Assembly (NCBI GenBank): GCA_038501625.1
Contig: JAZAYU010000006.1
Coordinates: 9,780,181 to 9,844,180, forward strand
Length of the DNA stretch: 64,000 nucleotides
Source of the DNA: Corbicula japonica
Lineage: Eukaryota; Mollusca; Bivalvia; Venerida; Cyrenidae
Direction of reading: 5' to 3'
Below, in pieces: positions 12,040 to 23,963 of the stretch. Both the position numbers and the translations under genes were made by a program. A model generated the notes under the pieces. It was not told the origin of the DNA. It did no database searches and was given only the letters and a program-made list of their open reading frames with translations. Numbering within the stretch: position 1 is the stretch's first letter; every line of letters begins with the position of its first letter.

Positions 12040-12500
12040 ATAATAGCTTATACTGGTATCTTACACTAAGATAGTGTTATCAAACAGTACATATATCAAC
12101 TAAGTTTTATCGTAATAAATGTGACATTTTTTCGAGAACTGAATTTTTTTAATAAAGCACAATTCCAAGCAAATTATCAAAGCAACCTTATCATGCGTGG
12201 GCAAAAATCTTTCAACAGAACGAACGTGATACTTGATTATGCAAAATCATTATACTTCTTGTGGTATTAATTTTAATCAAAAACGAGTTTTGCTTTCTCG
12301 GAATTTTTTTCATGAAATTTATCACCTGCGACCTGAATCCAGCGAATCAACGGACAAACCGTTAAAAGCTGAGAAAAATGTTTTTTTACAAGTTAACAAG
12401 TTTCATAAGATATGGCATTTCATGAATATACCACAAATATATCCCCAAATAGAGGAAATATTAAGGATTTATAGCAAAACTTCAAGGCTTATGTCCTTTG
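12040..12500 (+). repeat. Duplicated block G, copy 1
   Basis: Aligns with 18,340-18,790. Shared words are GATTATGCAAAATCATTA, CTTCTTGTGGTATTAA, GACAAACCGTTAAAAGCT/GAACAAACCGTTGAAAGCT and CATTTCATGAAT. A 103-codon frame (12,233-12,544) covers the block; the second copy has stops in that frame, but a short peptide (YHLRP-E/D-S...KPLKA) stays in register with mostly synonymous changes. Function unknown. Confidence 0.65.
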
Positions 12501-12501
12501 T

Positions 12502-13420
12502 TTTCCAAAACAGCACGTCATCCCTTTACTGTGAGTTGAGATAAAGCAGCCTGGTTAAGCTATTTATGTTTGATATAATAACCAAAAGTAAAAAGAAGAA
12601 TAATACTTCATGTATTCTTTATATGCAGAAATATCAAACAGATCCACAGGCTTTTGTCTACAATTAAAAATAAAGACAAAACGAATACCAGTACTACAAT
12701 AGGAAATAAAGGAGTCAGTATTCTACACAGAAATAACTTACTATTCACGGTAAAAGTGTTTGGCCAATGTGAAAAGTAGAATATCTCAAATAGATATTAT
12801 AGAGACAAATAAGCGATCAGTTAATATTTTGTTGTTAGTGTTGCTGTTTTTTTTTGGCCTCAAGATATAACGAAGGATATAATGATCAACAACAACGAAT
12901 GCAACTTCCGGTTTCAAAACGAATAAAAAATAATAATGGAGGATTGTTGCTCGATTGTGGACCACTTGCCCAATTTAACAATAATTAATGTTGGCATGAA
13001 ATATTTGAATACTGTGTAAAGAACGGCGCGTTGCGCGGAGTATACGTTCGGCAGTACAACCAATAAAACGAATTGAAAACTATTCTTTAATCACCTTTCT
13101 AAAAACACATGATAGATGGGCAATACACGTTCTTGAAATCTTAAAATAGATAAAAAGATCAAGCAAAGAATGTACCTGTCAGCACATTCACTCGTACGTA
13201 TAACCATACTGGACAAAAACTAAGAACAGCACGAACCAATCAACGAAAAGAAAGACTCAACTGTAGGCAACATCTTATTATGCAAGAACTATAGCTGATA
13301 CATCCAAAAGCCTGACTGGTTTTCAGCCCATGAAAAAAAAAATGACACAAACAAACTTACTTTTGTTTTAAAAGAGATTTTGATTGTTCTTTTTCAATTT
13401 TTATCTGCCAGCATCTTTGT
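12502..13420. other. AT-rich stretch, nothing recognised
   Basis: No coding or repeat signal that I can support. Confidence 0.4.
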
Positions 13421-13424
13421 CTGA

Positions 13425-13702
13425 TTTGACTCCATGTGCTCTGGTATTAGTTATGTCATTGAGTACATACACGTTTGGTCGACAAAAACAAGCGATTCTC
13501 ATGTTTTGTACGTTTATGTGCTTCTACCGGCATCATTGATGCTGAAAGGGTTGTTGAAGCTTATTCACGAAGACAATTAAAACTTGATTGTTGATATTAA
13601 TACCTGTTGATGCTTGTGTTAGGTTGGGGCACCCTAAAACCTAACCCCAGTGGCAATTTGTTTTGCAACTGACCGTTCCAAGACGGTAACCCCTCAAACT
13701 AG
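13425..13702 (+). mobile_element. Family A: worn PLE tail fragment
   Basis: GACTCCATGTGCTCTGGT and GTCATTGAGTACA mark the left part; GTTAGGTTGGGGCACCCTA, CCCAGTGGCAATTTGTTTTGC and GACCGTTCCAAGACGGTAACCC mark the right. The centre is diverged. Confidence 0.65.
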
Positions 13703-14348
13703 CTTTCTGATTATGTGTGTAACTTAGATTGATCATATTATTTTGTTTTATTTCTAACTTTATTCAATAGTCTTACTATATAGATTGTGGGTAAAATGAT
13801 AAGTTCATGATAATTAAACAATGGTTTATTCGATTTTGGAGCACACAAGTATTAAAATTTAATGATACATTTTTTCATTAACTGAGAATAGAAGACTATA
13901 GAAGATTTGTAAAGCGGTATACATAATTTTCTGTTAATTTGGGATATTATTATTAATTCTCCATCAAGAAGTAGCATTATGTTAAATTCGAGATATTGGC
14001 CTTCGTAATATTAATATTTTGTAAAATGGAAAACAGTTTTATGCCACTGAGAGAATAATATTTATAACAATGTTTAAAGTAAGCGCTTAGGTTAAGTTGT
14101 ATAGCAAAACGTTACCCATACAATATGAAAGCAGACTGTAAATACGTGTACTGTGTATAAATTAAATTATACGGATCTTGAGGCTCACATACACCAAATG
14201 ACAATTGTTTAAAAAGCAGGTTTAATAATAGTAAAAGAGATGGGAACAGTATCTTTCCTGAAACAGCTAAGTGTATTTAATAAAACAAGCAGGCCAAAAC
14301 ATTCTGTATTGTGGTGTAACCGATTATTAAATATGTATGTTTTTCTTA
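13703..14348. other. AT-rich stretch, nothing recognised
   Basis: No feature seen. Confidence 0.4.
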
Positions 14349-14464
14349 GAAATAGATGAAAAGAGAACTTTGAAAGTCACCGAACACGACGAAAAAGATA
14401 AAATTGAAGGCTAGGATTGATTGAGTCGGCTTATTGGCAGTAATGTTAAAGCTTATTACTACCC
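14349..14464 (+). mobile_element. Family C, start fragment
   Basis: AAATAGATGAAAAGAGAAC, then a decayed first hairpin (AGGCTAGGATTGATTGAGTC) and a second stem GGCAGTAATG...TTACTACCC. It breaks off right after the second hairpin. Confidence 0.7.
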
Positions 14465-14949
14465 ATGGATCTTTTTTCAGCATAACACTTTATTCTACAT
14501 TTGAAAGTATATTTTACATGCTATTAAATCTAAAAAACTATGTTGAAGTAACATAACACGCAGTGAACAGGAGCTGTTACCAGTTCATTTCCCTCAGGAA
14601 TAATATATCATTATTATGTTGAAGAAGTCAGATTATATTTTAACCTAGGTTCGATTTGAAAGGTGAACTGGTGAAAAAACCAGAGTCAGACGAAAAACTG
14701 TCGTAATTTATAGTCTGACTTAGATTTTTATTCCAATATAGTAAAAATGGAATAGTTTGATTACATCTGGAATAACTACATTAAGTGCACTGATAAAACA
14801 CAGCATTATGGCATTTCTCTGCCAATGTTTTATTGAGATTCTCAAATTAAAATTAATAAAACGATTTTCTCCACCTGACCTGTAGAATCATGATATTCTT
14901 TAACGACGTGCCTACTTGGTGATTAATCCACATTCTGTTTATTGCTTTC

Positions 14950-15210
14950 AGTTGTTCTTTGCACTGCAGTGTCGGGGATTTAAGGGTTTATGAAGTTTTG
15001 TGGAAATTTTGAAAAAGAGCTTGACAACCTGAGCAGTATTTTAATTCTTGCCATTGTGTCCTTCTTGATTTGGTCGCAGTAAGATCGTCGAGTACCTACA
15101 TCCTATAGGCCGTTTATGTTTATATTAACATTGTCAATCAGATGGAAAGACTGAGTAAATGCAACAGGGGAACTTGTACCTGTTTGTTCATATGGGAACC
15201 TGCAAAGAGA
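14950..15210 (+). mobile_element. Family A: very worn PLE tail
   Basis: GGGGATTTAAGGGTTTATGAAG, TCGAGTACCTAC and ACTTGTACCTGTTTGTTCAT follow the order of family A landmarks at low identity. The assignment rests on order, not on long matches. Confidence 0.45.
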
Positions 15211-15979
15211 AAGTGCAAACGGGCTGACTTATGTTTTATGAATATTGCTATAAAAGCCAAACTGAAATAAATGTTTACTCGCTTCCCAGATTACCAGAAT
15301 ATCACTTTAACCAGACGTTTAATTAAGGTCGCAGCCGTGTTGAACATATCTTAATCTATTTTTTACATAAATCGTATATGTTTGAAAGGTATTTATGACG
15401 TTTGAGTATAATTTTTACAATTATCTTAAATTAATGTAGTACTTCTGTAATCAAATTAAATTTGTTTTCATCACACTCTTTTACATGCGTAATAACTGTT
15501 ATTCAGTGTCTTTTTGAGAAACAACTGGGACCGTAAATTGTCTATATGACCTTGATGTGACGATCCTCTTCCGATCATTTGATAAATCTTGGAATCAGGT
15601 TATCAACCTCGAGTTTCTTTACCAAATTAAAATTCATTGAAACCACAGGTGCAACGTTGTAACGCATCGGGTACCATATTAAATGTTGTTTAATGTGTGT
15701 GATGTCTAATGTTGAGATCGGGCGCATGCTCTTAATGTACATGTATTTCCGTGATGATCTCTAATTTAAGACTGTGTGGAAAGGTTGTTTATACTGCATA
15801 TGAAAATATCTGTTTATGTCGTAACAAATTGTGTGTTGTTTTCTTAGTTAATTTAAGTCGAACACATTCTTCCAAACAGCGCCTGGCTTCCGCATTTTGT
15901 TGTATATACATTGTATTCATCAAACTTATGACGACTTACAAACAGGAAAATGTCAACGCAAACCACGTTTTAGGACAAC
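15211..15979. other. Unassigned AT-rich DNA
   Basis: An 87-codon frame at 15,751-16,014 runs into the duplicated block but is not kept in the other copy. No feature supported. Confidence 0.35.
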
Positions 15980-16822
15980 ATTATAGATATTATATAAATT
16001 CTGAACAAGATTAAACTATCAGACAACATTTCAAATAAATATTACATTCTTTAGTTTCAGTTTTAAATTGTATTTTGCAAAGAAAAACATTTTAAAATTA
16101 CCTTATTAAACGAAAACGAAACATACAGAGCTATAGAACTTGGATTGGAACATGATACTGCAAGTGATATTAAAGCTCTTACGGCAAATTTTATATTTGA
16201 AAAAATGCTTTTAGGTTCAAGTTATTATTATAAATTGTGATAGCAAAAGAAACTGTTTTCTTACAAATGAACATGTCACCGGTAAGATCTAGCCTTCGGT
16301 TTTTTCATCCGAAATATTGACAACACTTTCCATTTCCGTCGGACAAGCTATTACCGGATAGTACGTAGATAACAGAGGAACGGAAAACTTGATCCGGTCT
16401 AAAGTTCTGCGTCCATGACCATAAAACTAAATCTGGAGGAGACCAGTCTCAAATCTCAAGCATTTGATTTTCTGAAATGGTGACTTGGGCCCTGGTCTAA
16501 AGTATACACACCTGAGAAAGACGACCAGTCTAAAATCCGGAAGCAATAATGAGTTTCTTTACAATACAACGTGAATAATCTCCACGCGCAGATGAGCAGA
16601 AACGGCAACGCATAGTTCAATAGAAGGGAGCATTATGGTACACGAGATCGAGACGGGGTGCTGCAGGCGCCACACTCAAAAATAGTCTTAGACTTAATAC
16701 TCAATCAGAGAAATTTAAAAATTAAATAAACCAAAATGCGCTATTTAAGTATAATAAGATGGCTTGATGCTCTTCGGGGACGACCTTAAAGCCGCTTATC
16801 CATTTTTTTCGTGTTTTTTTTC
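15980..16822 (+). repeat. Duplicated block H, copy 1
   Basis: Aligns along its length with 19,924-20,792: TTAGTTTCAGTTTTAAATTG, GAAATATTGACAACACTTTCC, GCAGAAACGGCAACGCATAG, GCTGCAGGCGCCACACTC and TTCGAGGGGCGT. Both copies contain scars of a family B MITE at the same site (here 16,428-16,488), so the MITE was present before the duplication. No coding frame is conserved. Confidence 0.8.
16428..16488. mobile_element. Family B MITE scar
   Basis: CATAAAACTAAATCTGGAG and AGTCTCAAATCTCAAGCA followed by CTGAAATGGTGAC give the left half only; the right arm is deleted. Confidence 0.75.
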
Positions 16823-16835
16823 GAGGGGCGTGTAA

Positions 16836-17045
16836 AGTTGCGCCCCGAAAAGCGTTCCGTCTAACACCAGATCCTGGATCTGCGCCTGGATGTGCTATGA
16901 ATTATTACAGAGCTTACAAATAATAAATGTAAAAGAGAGTATCACAACTTTCAGTGGCCTTTAATTTATTGCGCCTTACATTCGGCATTGATGTCTGGTT
17001 AAAAAATTTACTAGCGACGTTGAAAAAGGCCAACTCCTTTCATGT
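16836..17045 (+). repeat. Repeat shared with 25.67-25.88 kb
   Basis: GTTGCGCCCCGAAAAGCG, TGCGCCTGGATGTGC, AATGTAAAAGAGAGTATC and ACTAGCGACGTTGAAAAA recur in the same order at 25,671-25,880. Identity of the element is unknown. Confidence 0.65.
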
Positions 17046-17070
17046 CAATAAAATTGTTAAAAGTTGTTTG

Positions 17071-17913
17071 TTTTCATTTTTGATAGCACTCTTCATTGAT
17101 CACCGCGAGCGATTTTGTTTTAATGTGGCAATTCATGAAATGCATATTTCACTTTGTTAACTTGTGCGTCCCTAAAAAGTCGCTTCGTGCAAATTAACCA
17201 GTAATATCATCAGTATGAATATGTCGAGGTTGTTAAATATCAATAATAATGTTGTTTTTTTTCAGCGTTACTTTAGCAATCATTTTTGGGATTTTACGGT
17301 GACGCATTCGGTTTGAGTTATGTTACTCAGTTTGTGTGGTTAGGGTCTGTTTTCGCTAGTTCCATTTCCGGTATTATATGGGTTTTTTTTTTCAAATAAA
17401 CACAAGTAATTATTTTACATATTTATTGGATTAAAAGTACATCAACTTCTATGAATGTATATTACTTCAAAGGTCTACTGTACCAATTTTCTACATATTA
17501 ATGTTTCAGTAATAAATAAATCACTCGAAAATGGCTATTTTTATTCGTATAGATTGTTCAGATATATTATGGTATGACTCTCAATGTTTATTAGATTTAT
17601 TTTTAAAACTTAGCCTCTTCGCACAATGCCTGCCTCGCCTGATAACAAATACATCGCAAGACATAAATAAGGATGTTTTTCATCTGTGTGTGACAAAGAT
17701 AAACATCAGTTCCTATGACATTTGGAACTTCGTAGCATCCAAGAAAAATTAATTCGTATTCCAAATAAGTTTTTGTATGACGTTAGTCGTTGGTGTTAAT
17801 TTACTTTTCTAATCTAAAATTGTAATGTCGTCATTGTTAATTGTACGTTTAACACTTCAGTTGGAATATGAGTTATGATTCACTTTATTTTACGCTCAAT
17901 GGGGTAATGGTCT
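17071..17913 (+). repeat. Duplicated block F, copy 2
   Basis: Partner of 8,445-9,745 and shorter by about 370 bp at 17,850. The 68- and 73-codon frames inside are not preserved in the partner. Confidence 0.75.
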
Positions 17914-18339
17914 GTGTTTTAAAAGACTTTGTGGTAAATTTAGGGCATTCTAGACTGCAAATGCTACATAGGTTATTTTTGAAAAGTTGATCAATAAAGC
18001 GTCTTATATCTTATTCTTCCGTTTTTGTTTTATTCTGTTAAGGTCAGAGAAAATAAATTAATTTCAAATTGATTAACAATGCATTGTAAGGTAAGGGTAC
18101 ATTTATTTTATTACAATGATTTTTTGACAAAGATTTATTTATCTGTTAATGCAAGACACATCTTGTGACAAAACCTGATCTCAATCAACAGGTTTTTTCC
18201 GGAAGTCATTAAATTCAGTCAATCTCGGGTTATCGGTAAATCGAAAATAACAACCAGAAACTTTTTCCTTTTTAAGTTTAGTAGCGACATTTGTGACGAA
18301 ACTCCATATCGTACCTAGACATAGATAACAAATGATGAC

Positions 18340-18790
18340 AAAGTCTATAAACATCTGCTGGCATCTTTCTTTAAGGTACTTCTATCAAACGGTACATATA
18401 TATGTAAGTTTTCTCGTGCTAAAAACAACATTGATCTGACTTTTTTCAACAAATCTCTATGCCAAACAAATTAACAAAGCCACCTAATCACGAGTGGGAG
18501 TGCCTTTTTCACATGGCGAACGTGATATTTGATTATGCAAAATCATTAAACTTCTTGTGGTATTAAATTGACTCAAAATGATTTGTGCTGTCACCATGGT
18601 CACGGAAATTCCATTTGTTCTTGACATGTATCATCTGAGACCCGATTCGGCGAACAAACCGTTGAAAGCTTCGGTAAAAAAATATTTTCACAAATTTACG
18701 AGTTGAATAAAGTCAAGCATTTCATGAATGTACCACAAACCAAACAGAGAGAATTTATAGCAAAATTTTGTAGATTTTCATAATTTAATA
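18340..18790 (+). repeat. Duplicated block G, copy 2
   Basis: Partner of 12,040-12,500. It contains in-frame stops relative to the longer frame of copy 1. Confidence 0.65.
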
Positions 18791-18829
18791 ACATTCAAAG
18801 ATAAATAACTTCAAGATTTTCACTGTCAG

Positions 18830-19155
18830 ATAAATACCATTGTTTAGCGGCGTATGATCCCCAGATAAAATAATGGGTTTGCGCAAACGAGAAAACAATG
18901 GGCGTAACTAAACAAAATAAAATTGTGACCGGGGATCAGAGAATATATATCCTGTATATCACAGACAACGCCAAAGGCAAAATTTAAATAAAACACGAAA
19001 CATTTCCTTAAGAGATGCAACAATATCCATATCTATATTGGATGGGATAGTGAAATCAACCATCTATTAACTGGCCGAAATATTAAAACAAAATAATTTT
19101 AGAATTACTATAAACTTAGTGCATATGTATCGTACTTTACGACCTTTAAAGGACG
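18830..19155 (+). mobile_element. Family C, internal fragment
   Basis: Begins inside the unit (GTTTAGCGGCGTATG), continues through AACGCCAAAGGCAAAATTT and ACTGGCCGAAATATTAAAAC and breaks off at CTTTAAAGGACGTG. Confidence 0.75.
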
Positions 19156-19441
19156 TGAAATATAAGGCCACTGGTTTAATAATGTATTACTGTTATATAG
19201 ATTCTATTAATTTTGACAATAGTTTGAGAATTTGAGATTTCGATTGTGCTTAGCAAACATTTATTGACATAATCATGAGATACTTTTTTAAAAAAAATAA
19301 TGCGTTTACTCTAAATAAACACCTGTTAATAGCAGTGTTAACAATCAAATACGATCCTGCATTTTATCATTCATTATGTTAACTTATAATGAACGGTTTT
19401 GTCAATGCTTGAACAATTAAACTAGTACAAATGAAATTAAA

Positions 19442-19915
19442 AAAGGTGAAATATGCATATCAGGAATCGTCACATTCAGAAAATACAGCCTCCCAACACA
19501 GTCAAGAAGAAGAGAGAGGGAGAGAGCATGGTCCATAAAATGATCAAAAAAGACACCACTAACAATTAACAAAAATGAGAACCCGAGGGGTTACCGCCTT
19601 GGAACGGTCAGTGGCAAATCAAATTGCCACTGGGGGTTTAAACCAGGTCCTAGGGTACACCAACCTCACACTTGCCAAACAGGTTCTCGTATCACAAAAC
19701 AAGTACAAGTTGTCTTGGTGAAATAACTCCAACCCACCCATCGGCTCAACAATGTTGCATGCAAAAGCGCACAACCATATAAAACATAAGAAGCTAATAG
19801 CATTGCAAAGCCAAAGGGCGAGTACTCCATGATCTTACCGAGACCAGAATACCTGGAGTAATATCAGCAAGAGCACGATGACAGGGATAAAAGAAACAAA
19901 TCAAGCCTCTAGCTT
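19442..19915 (-). mobile_element. Family A: PLE 3' tail
   Basis: Runs from GTGAAATATGCATATCAGG to AAACAAATCAAGCCTCTAG. The purine tract, GGTTACCGCCTTGGAACGG, the CAGTGGCAA...TTGCCACTG stem and GTTGCATGCAAAAGC are intact. Confidence 0.85.
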
Positions 19916-19923
19916 CAAAGATA

Positions 19924-20792
19924 TCAAAGATATTATACGAATTTTGAACAAGTAGAACTTATAAGATGACATTTCGAATAAATATAACATTCATTAGTTT
20001 CAGTTTTAAATTGTATTTGCATAGGGGAATATTTCAAAATTACATTATTATTGAAAACCAACCATACAGCAATGCAAAAATGCTTAGTTGCAACATACTG
20101 CAAGTGGTCAATTTCAGCTCTTAAGGGAAATTGCATATTAAAAAAACGTTATTTATGTAAAATTTGTATAGATAAATTCTTTAAGAATTAGTTCTTTTCT
20201 TGTAACCACAACATGCACAACATGGATTGTTTTCTTTCAAGGAAACAAGTTACCGGTTCATGTAAGATCATGCCGTTGGCGTATCTTCTGAAATATCAAC
20301 AAAACTTTCCTTCCTCGTCGGACAGCATTTGACAGGTTACATGTTATACGAAGAAAACTGAGAACGAAATACTGAATCCGGTATAATATCGTTCTGGGCT
20401 CAAGGTCATAAAACTAAATCAGGGTCTCATTTTTATGATCTTGGTCCCGCGGCTACTGAGATACGCCACCGAGAATGACGACGAGTCTAAAATCTCGAAG
20501 CAATAACGAATTTCTTTACAGTACAACGTAAATAATCTCCTTGCGCTGATAAGCAGAAACGGCAACGCATAGTTCGGCAGTAAAGAGCATAATTTATGTA
20601 AGCCAGATTCAGGCGGGGTTGCTGCAGGCGCCACACTCTAAAATAATCTTAGTTAATTTGTTATCTCATTAGAGAATAATATGAATTATACAAACCCGAA
20701 TGTTCAATTTTTACTATGATGTTTTAGTTGATGTTCTTTTGGAACGACCTAAAATGCCCGTTTACCCATTTTCTGTTTGTTTCGAGGGCGTA
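19924..20792 (+). repeat. Duplicated block H, copy 2
   Basis: Partner of 15,980-16,822. The family B scar lies at 20,401-20,443 with the outer ends kept (AAGGTCATAAAACTAAATC, TTTTATGATCTTGG) and the centre deleted, a different deletion from copy 1. Confidence 0.8.
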
Positions 20793-20796
20793 CAAT

Positions 20797-21293
20797 TAAA
20801 ATAGATGAAAATGGAACTTTGAAGACCCTCGACCACGACAAATATGTAAATATTGCAGGCTCGGTTTGATTGAGCCTGTTCATGGGCAGTAATGGAAATG
20901 CTTATAACCGCCCACGCCGCCTAGCCCCGGGTTGAGCGCAACTCAATATAAACACCAATAAATAGTACAATTTTGATCCATCCCAAACGATGGTATGCAT
21001 ATGTGAACATGGAACCTTCAATGCGAAATTTTCAGATTAATACCATTCCATGTTCAGCGGCGTATGGTCAGATAAAAGAATGTGTTTGCCCGAAACGAGA
21101 AAACAATGGGCAGAACTAAAAAGAATAGCATTTTTAGAGGGGATCTTAGAATATAAATCTTGCATATCACAGACAACGCCAAAGGCAAAAATTAAAAAAG
21201 CAGGAAGTATATGGGGGTGATTGAACGATATCCGAATTTATATTGGCTGGGATATTAAAACCACACTTCTTTAAACTGGCCGAAATATTAAAA
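20797..21293 (+). mobile_element. Family C, left part of an interrupted unit
   Basis: Starts AAAATAGATGAAAATGGAAC and runs normally to GGCCGAAATATTAAAA, where a 2,670-bp element interrupts it; the unit resumes at 23,964. Removing the insert restores the sequence seen at 43,030-43,060. Confidence 0.85.
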
Positions 21294-21458
21294 CACTCAA
21301 TGTCAGTTAAATGGACATTTTGATTTTCACAAATGAGTAAAACTGAGGTAATTAGAATCTAAAACATGTACGTATTTGGAACCGGAAAACACACATAGGA
21401 GATTTTGTCATGGTTTAATACTGAGAGTTAACTTGAACAAACTTACTATTTTAGCAAA

Positions 21459-23578
21459 GTAAGATACGTCAAGTTGTTTTAATCAAATCACTGCAAAACA
21501 ATGTTTATGAGAGTTCTTATAAATTATTCCTTAAAGGTATGTCATAGTATAAGGATCCACTTGGTGACAAAGATTTACATGCTACTTTCATAATTAAGTT
21601 CTATTTGTCATTTGTTTAAAAACAAAAACGAAAAAGATCAAATAAATTGAAAGTGATTCTACTTCAATTCGTTTTAATCAGGTAATGCTTAATCAAATAA
21701 AATAATACAACCAAAGCGCAATGGACAATGTATGCGCACACTTAATAATCTAGTACAAAAGCCGAAAATCTACTATTAATGTTCAGTTAAGTCGCTTAAT
21801 TAGTACATAGTAAATTTTAACGTATCTTACTGTTATTTCAGAAAACATATTAAAATACAAAATAAGCAATAAAATAGAAGTATAACAAATGCAAACTAAC
21901 AAAACATTTCCAAAAAAGGATATTTTAACAATAAAACACCCTTTAGGCAACATATCAAATGAAAGCACTTGTAAAGTTTAAAAGAACAACGTATCTTACT
22001 CCATCAATCGACACAAGTACCAATTCCTTTGATTTTTAAAACATATATTTAGTATACTAAGTAAGACTTTATTTTAGTTCCAAAACAAAATAATGTGAAC
22101 TCGTTTCACTCATAATTTCTGCCTTATTATCAGAAATTCATCACATTTACACAAAGATTTCTTTAACTATATATGTTAACGTATCTTACTCAAGTTCACA
22201 ATGGCAACGCTATATGCCTTATGAGGTCCATAATCTGAATTCATATTGGTTAAAATATCTGCAGTTCAACTTAATTAGTTATTCTTACACTATATCAAGT
22301 TATCTAGTTCTGTACTAGAATTCAATTATTTTCTTTAAATTGATTTTAAAAAATATATTTACAGGTTAACTTAATTTCCTAAACATACTTGTAAGTGTTT
22401 TATCGTCGAATGAAAATAGATACAGGGGTAAAATAAATTGATATTCAGCGAAAACGAAGCTGGTAAAGTAATTTTTATATTAAACAAGTTAAAATAAAAT
22501 TTTAAATTTAACCAATACAGTTTAAAAATCAAAAATCTAATTTTTAATAATCAACGAAAAAAATATTTTAAGCAAAACGCGGCACCATTTTGTCTCTGAC
22601 TTTGAAGACGTATTTGAAGTTGTTTAACGAAAGCCATGGATAAGAAAATTATGTGTTCATGAAGTCATTTTTAGACGCACTAAGTGCTATAATTTCGCAG
22701 CAATCAACTTAAAATTGACTGAAATATCCGCTTTTGTTGCTCGAACGCAGGAACTTTGACAGATGTCTCAAAGTGACATTAGTACAGTAGTATACTTTGA
22801 AGGCTTGTAGTTTCGAAACGGCTCAAATACTAAAAAAGTAAACATATATTCAAATCAGGCATATGCTTAATTATGTGTATGCGAAATTTCATGAGGAAAC
22901 CCTGAACATTAATTTTGGGGAGCGTTCTACCTTAACGTATCTTACGTTAACGTATCTTATTGACATTTATGTGATTTTGCTATAAGATGAGCAGGTAACT
23001 CTATTCGAAGAACGAAGACCGGTCAGTTATGTCTGTATGAGGTAGGTCTACTGTGAGATTATCATTTTGCCTCCCGTCTTTATTAGTAACGGCTCAATAT
23101 ACTAAAAAAGTAAACATATATTCAAATCAGGCATATGCTTAATTATGTGTATGCGAAATTTCATGAGGAAACCCTGAACATTAATTTTGGGGAGCGTTCT
23201 ACCTTAACGTATCTTACGTTAACGTATCTTATTGACATTTATGTGATTTTGCTATAGGTAACTCTATTCGAAGAAAGAAGACCGGTCAGTTATGTCTGTA
23301 TGAGGTAGGTCTACTGTGAGAATATCATTTTGCCTCCCGTCTTTATTAGTTTAGGTCTTACAGCATATTGAAAGTTAACGTATCTTATGAAAAGTTAACG
23401 CAACAATGTAAATTTTCATTTTGTGTAAACTATGGTGTTTTCCCAACATATCATACACTATAAAAGCTATTTTAATCACATAACACCATTTCTTAGGAGT
23501 TTATATTTGCATAATATGGTTTAAAATGTACATATTTGTACCTGGTGCAAGTTGTCAAAGATAGTTAACGTATCTTAC
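21459..23578. repeat. Ten dispersed TTAACGTATCTTAC motifs
   Basis: Forward copies start at 21,817; 21,988 (12 bp); 22,176; 22,932; 22,947; 23,204; 23,219; 23,375; 23,565. An imperfect reverse copy (GTAAGATACGTCAA) lies at 21,459. Two pairs are spaced exactly 15 bp. All fall within the TIR element and none was noticed elsewhere. I infer transposase-binding sites, as known for subterminal repeats of En/Spm. Confidence 0.85.
22818..23350 (+). repeat. 271-bp tandem duplication in the TIR element
   Basis: 22,818-23,088 is repeated at 23,089-23,350 with near identity; the second copy lacks about 10 bp (AGATGAGCAG region) and has a few substitutions. Each copy carries one motif pair. Confidence 0.93.
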
Positions 23579-23963
23579 CTATGATTTTGGGACACTGGCG
23601 ATTGATTTGTAATTTTAACAGACTTGAAATTCTACTAATGGTATGTCATTTTTTCATTGAGTAAGGCTTAATAGCCACTGGTTTAGGTGAAATATGCTGC
23701 ACATACGGTACCTCACGAGCAATATCTCGTAGCAAATACTAGAACCCAGTTCAAGGACAGCACAAAATCTGCCTTTTTTGTCCCTTTTCACCCAAATAAA
23801 AAGTCAGGAATAGATGTTCCAAGGCGGAAAAGGTCTTTTAGAGGTACATTGAGGTTTGAAATATCATCTTATGACAAAATATCTCAATTATTTTTTGTTT
23901 CTAGAAAACTGGGGCCTGTGGACAGTGAAAATCTGAAAATGTCCACTTAACTGACATTGAGTG

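Larger units (their letters stand above)
21294..23963. mobile_element. 2.67-kb non-autonomous TIR transposon, CACTA-like
   Basis: The ends are inverted repeats of about 36 bp: left CACTCAATGTCAGTTAAATG, right (reverse complement) CACTCAATGTCAGTTAAGTG, followed on both sides by GACATTTT and GATTTTCAC with a two-base gap. It is inserted in a family C unit; comparison with intact units shows that the flanking A-run was duplicated by 3-4 bases. A CACT start, a short target duplication and a subterminal motif repeated many times are typical of CACTA/EnSpm elements, although CACTC differs from the usual CACTA/CACTG. Inside lie ten copies of TTAACGTATCTTAC, a 271-bp tandem duplication and no transposase. 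Superfamily assignment is inference; the boundaries are well supported. Confidence 0.85.

Noticed and set aside
21783..21968. 61-codon hydrophobic frame
   Set aside because: Low-complexity AT-rich translation without start context or partner.
23687..23950. 87-codon frame in the right end of the TIR element
   Set aside because: It runs into the terminal repeat and has no domain I recognise; too little to call a transposase part.
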